A stretch of 64,000 nt of DNA, taken from contig NC_086376.1 of NCBI RefSeq assembly GCF_036588685.1, positions 17,292,411 through 17,356,410 of the forward strand, in the 5' to 3' direction. Below, piece after piece: positions 58,451-64,000 of this stretch (its first letter is position 1; each line of letters begins with the position of its first letter). This stretch comes from Mytilus trossulus. Taxonomy: Eukaryota > Mollusca > Bivalvia > Mytilida > Mytilidae. The translations under genes were made by a program, and so were the position numbers. The notes beneath the pieces are model-generated. The model was not told the origin of the DNA, made no database searches, and was given only the letters and a program-made list of their open reading frames with translations.

Positions 58451-61400
58451 AATATACATAAATTGATAAATATTGATACAAAAACTTAAAAAAACAAAGA
58501 CGCATTTATCAATCCGACACCGATAAGTTACGTTCAGGTCACCTTTCACTAGATATCTTAAAGTCTTACCTCGAATATTCTCAATAAAGGGTTAAATAAA
58601 ATGTTACTTGGATATATATAGATATCTGAAATACCCTTATATTATTCAAAGACAATAACAATCAAACCCAAGGAGTAAACAAAGACTCACAAAACCAATG
58701 GACATGTACATTTACATGTATATTGAGGCAGAAGCGTAGTTCCCAGTTTTCTAACCTGAAAGGGCTCGGTGATTAGTCAGATAAATAGATAATGTCATTC
58801 AATCACGATAAAATAGAAATTATAATATTTTTGGATATTGAGATACCAGATCAACATTTTTCTTTAAATGATAAAGTATAAGTACATACCATTGCAACAT
58901 TGGAGTTTAGTAATGACAAAAAATAGAACAATTATATAGTATAGTTAAAGAAAACACCTGTTACGCGTGAGAAAAAAAATCATACCCGAAAACGTTCTTC
59001 AGTAGATCTGCAAGCACATATATGTTTGTAAAATTTTCAAATAAATTAAGTTATTGATTCTGTAAATGATTCCGTATTGCACCTAATATGAAGCAACTAC
59101 TTATTGAATAAACAAGATCACTTTTTTGGCCAAAAAAAATACCTCAAAACCCTGGTGTATTGCTCCAATCTCTTTTAAACCTTCTTTACGAAATTTAACA
59201 AAGATCTATATTTTTAAATTCAAAGAAATTATGCAACCATTACATGTAATATGTAATAAAAATAAATTACAAAACAGATCGCCAAGGATAATTCAACAGG
59301 TCAATGCAAACAACACTTTCATTTTTCTTTTCTTCGCATTTGATGAACAAAATAAAATAATTATGACGAATAAACAATATTTATTTCCAATTATACAATA
59401 GGAAAACAAGTATTTAACCAGGCTGATTATTCTCATACACCGAAATAGTAGTACACACAATATTATTATTATGACCCAAAGTTATAAATATATTTAATAT
59501 ATACATTATGCAATTGTGTTATTGACAAGATCATAGGCATAAATAAGATGTACAGATTGAGATAAAATAACAAATTTTTTAAAGCAAATTTTTGTCGAAC
59601 AAGATGATAAAATGAATACCAAATATGAAAATATATAATAAAGAGAGCTTATAAATAAGTTCTGTCAGTGGTAAGAATACCCACAACAATATTCAGTTAA
59701 CCCGCCGTTGAAACATATCAACGATACTTAACGTCTTCTCATTTGATAGTTTCAATGTGGTTGGAGTAGTCTTTGCTATTCAAAGTGCAAAGGGTGAGAT
59801 GAGTCATCGATGATGTAAAATTGGTCGTCGTAGAACGTGAATTCGACCCGAGGTTTCTAGCAAAAATAGCAACGATTACAACATTTCATAAGTCAGCGTT
59901 TGATTTATTGAATAAGAAAAATATTATTATCGGTGATTCGTGTGAACGATTCTTCTATTAGTTTTGGAGATTGTCAGGTTTAATGTAACTTGACACGTAC
60001 TATGGTATATCAATTCTTAAATTAATGATGTTTTCTGAAATAACTCACACAGAGCTACCGAAAGTACAAATATCAAATAACGATAAATTAAGTTGTACTA
60101 GTATGCAGAAAAGAAAATTGGCACTCATAATCATTGCGAAAAAATTAGTATTTGTTTTACTAAAATTTATTACATTAAAAAAAAAAGATCAGCCAATGCT
60201 GTAATATACAGTGTGGATTACTGATCCTTTAACATATAATATTTATTTACACTCTTAAATCAGTGGGAATAGAAAGTTATTTATCACATTAATTGCAACC
60301 AATGTTCCAAACATAGTAATATCATTTGACGATCGCGATTATCAATATCACAAAAGCATATTGGCATCTGAACAAACATATATTGTACAATAATAAAAGG
60401 ACACTTGTAATTGTTGCATTCATCGTATTTTCTTTGCTGCGTTTAACAAAAAGGAAAAAGAGATGAACAAGAAAGACTGCAAACAAACAAGATAAACTTT
60501 CCCGTTATTTGAAAGAGAGAAGATGCATAAATAGTCATCATAAAAGACAAACAATAGGGTTACACAATCGGACAGACTGGTCTCTTTATGTAAAGAACGG
60601 TATATACAGTAATTGTTGGATATGATGCATAGTATATCATGTGCCACTACCTTCCAAAAAAAATTAGCAATGATAAATGCCATACGAGGAACAATTAAAA
60701 AAAACAAGTTGTATTGTAGTTTATCTGTATGCAAATGATCAGTAGAAGTTTATTCGTCGATATCCTTTCTTATCGTATATTGAATATTACAGAGTTCGTT
60801 TGATATACGAATTGTTTTTATCTTTTATGTTTTTGTCTGTTTGACATTTCCTTGTCAATCGTACCCCATCTCTTTATCTTTTTATTAGAATTTATAAATG
60901 TGATTTTACTTCTTGCATACATAATTCATCAATTACGTACCTTGCAGACACTTGTCAGCAATAATCATGCAAAATTCTTAATAAAATCGAAACAATCAGA
61001 CTCAAGCGTTTGACTTATTTGAATACTCAGAATGAAACGTGTATCGGATCAGGACACTCATATTCAAACGTCTGTTTTGACAGATGATGACTTTAGTAAT
61101 GATGAAAAATGAACAGTTTTAACTAAAAATGTATTGTATATTAAAGACCAAATTTTAATTTTATTTTCTTTGAAAAGTAGTTATCAATAATTAACTAACA
61201 CGGTCTTATCTTTTATTGGGGTCATTGAAATCGTGATCTATATTACTGGACAAGTGTTATCTCCTAAACAACTATTTCCGCTGTGGTCAGTTCTACATTA
61301 GTTCTGTTTGTCACTGTAAATTGTCGACTCAAGGTAAAATAACGTAGAAAATTCATTAAAAAAATTTCTTAAACATCTTTAAAATCTATTTTCTATTTGT

Positions 61401-61553
61401 ATAATGCATTTACATTGATAAGTATATCATCTATTGATAAAAGTATTATTATAAGAACATAATTGAATTAAATCGTAAATTGAAATACAAAAAAAATCTT
61501 CAGATTAAAGTAAGCAGTTCTACTGTTGATGTTGACTAATTATATATTCAGAA
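58451..61553. other. Intergenic stretch upstream of temptin-like gene 3
   Basis: AT-rich, no exon, RNA gene or clear repeat recognised. No promoter element is assigned. Confidence 0.5.
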
Positions 61554-62998
61554 ATGAAAATGCTAGTGCAGATTACTCTAGCATTGTCAGTTGTTGGAAT
61601 AGTGCTCTGCCGACCTAATTATCGAGATGGAATACCTAATGGTTATAGTGTACCGAATATGTGTGGAACCTCCGCTTTTTGGGATCCAGTAGGACATATG
61701 AACCCTTTCCATCACACTAGGAGCCAAAATCCATTTGGAGCTGTAAGTAGACAATTTGTTAATTCGGAAGGAAACGGATATAACACTATTTATTTTATGT
61801 GTTTTTTTGTATTTACCTCATACAGGAACACACCAAAAAATAATCAATTAAAAGCCAATGGACCTTTAAACTTATATATACTAGTGTATCGAATCCATCT
61901 ATTGTGACCTTTACCTTATGTAGTGGGAACCGCAGTTTCATAGAATAGTTATTGCTTTGTTTATTGAATATCGTTAAGATATATTTCAGTATATGCTAAA
62001 ATAGACGAACAATATACATGATATCAATTAAAAGTGGAAAGGATTACGTTAATGGATTGATTGGCAGTAGTTCGGCCGCTCAAACCTTTAGACTTTTAAT
62101 CCCCTAGCAGGTCAATTTAGAGCTTACTTTATGTATGACAATAGTCAACTGTCTCGAAGAATGGCTATTGTCCTCTTTATATTTTATAGATTTTTTTAAG
62201 TCTAGTCTCTCATTGACGTATAAAGTATATCCATTGATTGATTCACAACTTAGGTATGAAGCGCAACAACAGTATTCCAAAATTTTGAGTAGCTCTATCT
62301 ACACACCTAGATTTTTCTTGTTGGTCAAGTCAAGAATCTAATGTTCAGTAGTTGTCGTTTGTTAATGTGGTTAATAAAGGTTTCTCGTTCTTATTTTTTT
62401 TATATAAATTAGACCATTGGTTTCCTGTTTTAATAGTTTTGAACTAGTTATTTTTGGGGCCCTTTATAGCTTGCTGCTCGATGTGAGCCAAGGCATCGTG
62501 TTGAAGACCGTACTGTAACCTATAATAGTAATTTTTTAATAATTGTGACTGTGATGGCAAGTTGTCTTATTAGCACTCATACCACATCTTCTTTTATCTA
62601 TTACATACTTTCATTTTGTTGAAAGATTTCTTGCTAAAATTTTAGCACAAATGCATTGTTCAACAATATTGTTGACCGTTTTCGTTATTTCCATATGATA
62701 AATGAATATTTTTATAAACTTACAACGATACATATTTCTTTAACAAAACAAAGGAGAATGTATTCATCAACGTGTTTTTATACTAAAAACATCGAATAAA
62801 CTTTTCAAACTGGTAATTATATTTGTTTCCATTCATGTCTTAATTTGCAGGCCTATAGTGCGTCTGGAAGATCATGGTTAGCTATTTGTAATCAGGATTC
62901 TGACAGAGATGGCAAAACAAATGGTGAGGAACTAGGAGACCCCAACTGTGTATGGAGACCTGGTCAGACACCTGACAGTAGAGCAATTGGACATCCAG
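61554..62998 (+). CDS. Temptin-like secreted protein 3 (3' end not seen)
   Basis: Exon 1, 61554-61742 (63 codons): signal peptide MKMLVQITLALSVVGIVLC, then YRDGIPNGYSVPNMC, WDPVGHMNP and FGA; GTAAGT donor, phase 0. Exon 2, 62851-62998: acceptor TTAATTTGCAG, SGRSWLAICN, loop DSDRDGKTNGEE, LGDPNC, AIGHPG; GTATGA donor, phase 1. Exon 2 is one codon shorter than in genes 1 and 2. The expected final exon (a GICEPV-type start) was not found up to 64000, so it probably lies beyond the window. Orientation is opposite to the other two copies, and it is the most divergent. Confidence 0.82.
62340..62600 (-). repeat. Dispersed repeat copy (family D) in temptin 3 intron
   Basis: Reverse-oriented copy with a GGCCCTTTATAGCTTGC block, a GACCGTACTGTAACCTATAA block and TGTCTTATTAGCACTCATAC at the end; like 12075-12355. 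Confidence 0.6.
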
Positions 62999-63579
62999 GT
63001 ATGAATCTTACATATAAACACAAAAGTATGCCTCTTCACATTCCATTCCTACTTATTACCGACTCATAGTTAACCACACGCATCTCTGAATAACTCGTCT
63101 AAATTCGCTGTCACTTTTAACGACTTACGAAATTTGATCTTCTTTAACCCCTTACAATATTAATATAAGTACCCAAAACCCATTCGTATATCGCGTGCAA
63201 TAAATATTTCTATCTGTGAATTCACAGTAATAATCGAATGACTCTTAACGATGCTTTCTTTTCGATTACGATAAGTTACGATTATTTTGCTTACGGATTA
63301 TATACTGCATATTACGAGTCTTGTGTGTTGTTGACGATGTTTCTTGGGTCATCGTAACAGTCATTGACAAAAGACTTCTAAGAGTTACTATAATGCCAGC
63401 ACTATATGTCAATCAAACTGATTGAAAGATAATATTTTCATCATATTCATGAACATCAACCAAAAGTCCTCCCGTTATTGGTTAAGTATCATGATATCAT
63501 AAATTATGCGATATTACATAACATGTATTCCAATTATTGATTTTAGGATAAAAGTGTTTAATCCCAATCCAAAGAGTAG

Positions 63580-63740
63580 ATCCAAATCTATTTCAAAAAT
63601 ACAATGATAACATGAATAGCAAATTTTTCTGCACCAGAGACATTCATTTTGACAATGAATGTCTCTTCAGTGATGTTCGAGCCAAAATAAAATATAATAA
63701 CCTATAAACTCAAAAGACAAAAAGGTATAGCAAAAAATGG
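63580..63740 (-). repeat. Second hammerhead-type repeat family, copy 2
   Basis: Contains TTTTTCTGCACCAGAGACAT, GTCTCTTCAGTGATGTTCGA and AAAAGGTATAGCAAAAAATG in the same order as 27430-27610. Confidence 0.6.
63630..63680 (-). ncRNA. Hammerhead-like motif, CTGAAGA type (decayed)
   Basis: Minus strand: CATCA, CTGAAGA, a GACATTCATTGTC stem-loop, AAAA in place of GAAA, then an altered stem III and CTC before TGGTGC. Predicted inactive; supports the family assignment of the 27.5-kb copy. Confidence 0.4.
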
Positions 63741-64000
63741 GCAAGGAATAAGAGATTTATACGAGAGAGAAACACCCCTATATTGTTTTAATAATTTTAA
63801 AAGTTTTGTTACATCAAATCCTAATAACACAGAATCCGTATTTTCATGCTAATAACTAGACATCAGTTTTGTTACTATACTACTTATACATAAGACGGTT
63901 AGGTTAGCCTATGACGTGAATGGCGACCTAGGTGTATGGAAACTTACCATAACAGATGAAATGTGAATACCTTAACGATTAAGATTTCTGCATGTTGATT

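Larger units (their letters stand above)
62999..64000. other. Right-hand end, non-coding in view
   Basis: Presumed intron 2 of temptin-like gene 3. Searched for a final temptin exon and found none. Contains the second hammerhead-family copy. Confidence 0.5.

Overview
The window is AT-rich eukaryotic DNA with long introns, canonical GT-AG splice sites, few genes and many decayed dispersed repeats. Temptin-like secreted proteins, kringle and C-type-lectin exons, and repeat families I associate with marine mussel genomes point to a bivalve mollusc, probably a mytilid. The species assignment is inference. No bacterial, CRISPR, rRNA or tRNA feature was recognised.

Genes, left to right. 2.3-3.6 kb (+): the last three exons of a one-pass membrane protein with a degenerate Ig-like domain. 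7.1-9.6 kb (-): a complete three-exon temptin-like secreted protein. 19.7-28.1 kb (-): a secreted multidomain gene read as signal peptide, three kringles and a C-type lectin domain (nine exons, 408 aa); retaining one intron gives a 276-aa kringle-only form. 32.1-35.4 kb (-): a two-kringle paralog of it, broken by a frameshift and an in-frame stop. 50.1-53.9 kb (-): a second complete temptin-like gene, a close paralog of the first. 61.6 kb to beyond the right half (+): a third, more divergent temptin-like gene in opposite orientation, whose last exon is not visible here. All gene models come from reading ORFs and splice phases by eye. The phases agree throughout: 0 then 1 in temptins, 1-1 for every kringle and linker exon.

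Repeats fill most of the rest. The most interesting are units of about 355 bp, head to tail at 41.45-42.21 kb and 51.69-52.97 kb with scattered single copies. They carry a type I hammerhead self-cleaving ribozyme motif, like the retrozymes described in metazoans. One copy (41.48-41.53 kb) keeps every core base; the others show stepwise decay. A second family with a CTGAAGA core lies at 27.5 and 63.65 kb. Other mobile DNA: a 1,841-bp CACTA-type element with TAA target duplications (37,211-39,051), a 687-bp foldback element flanked by TA (40,010-40,696), a 547-bp terminal-inverted-repeat element nested inside a hammerhead unit (52,239-52,785), and several relics of one reverse-transcriptase element. 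Simple repeats include (GAA)23, a 23-bp hairpin-forming minisatellite inside the kringle gene, and an AT-rich 22-bp array.

How the genes fit together: temptin-like, kringle and lectin products all carry signal peptides, so the window holds mainly extracellular proteins. Temptin is a mollusc water-borne attraction protein in Aplysia; kringle plus lectin suggests ligand or carbohydrate recognition. A shared function is not shown.
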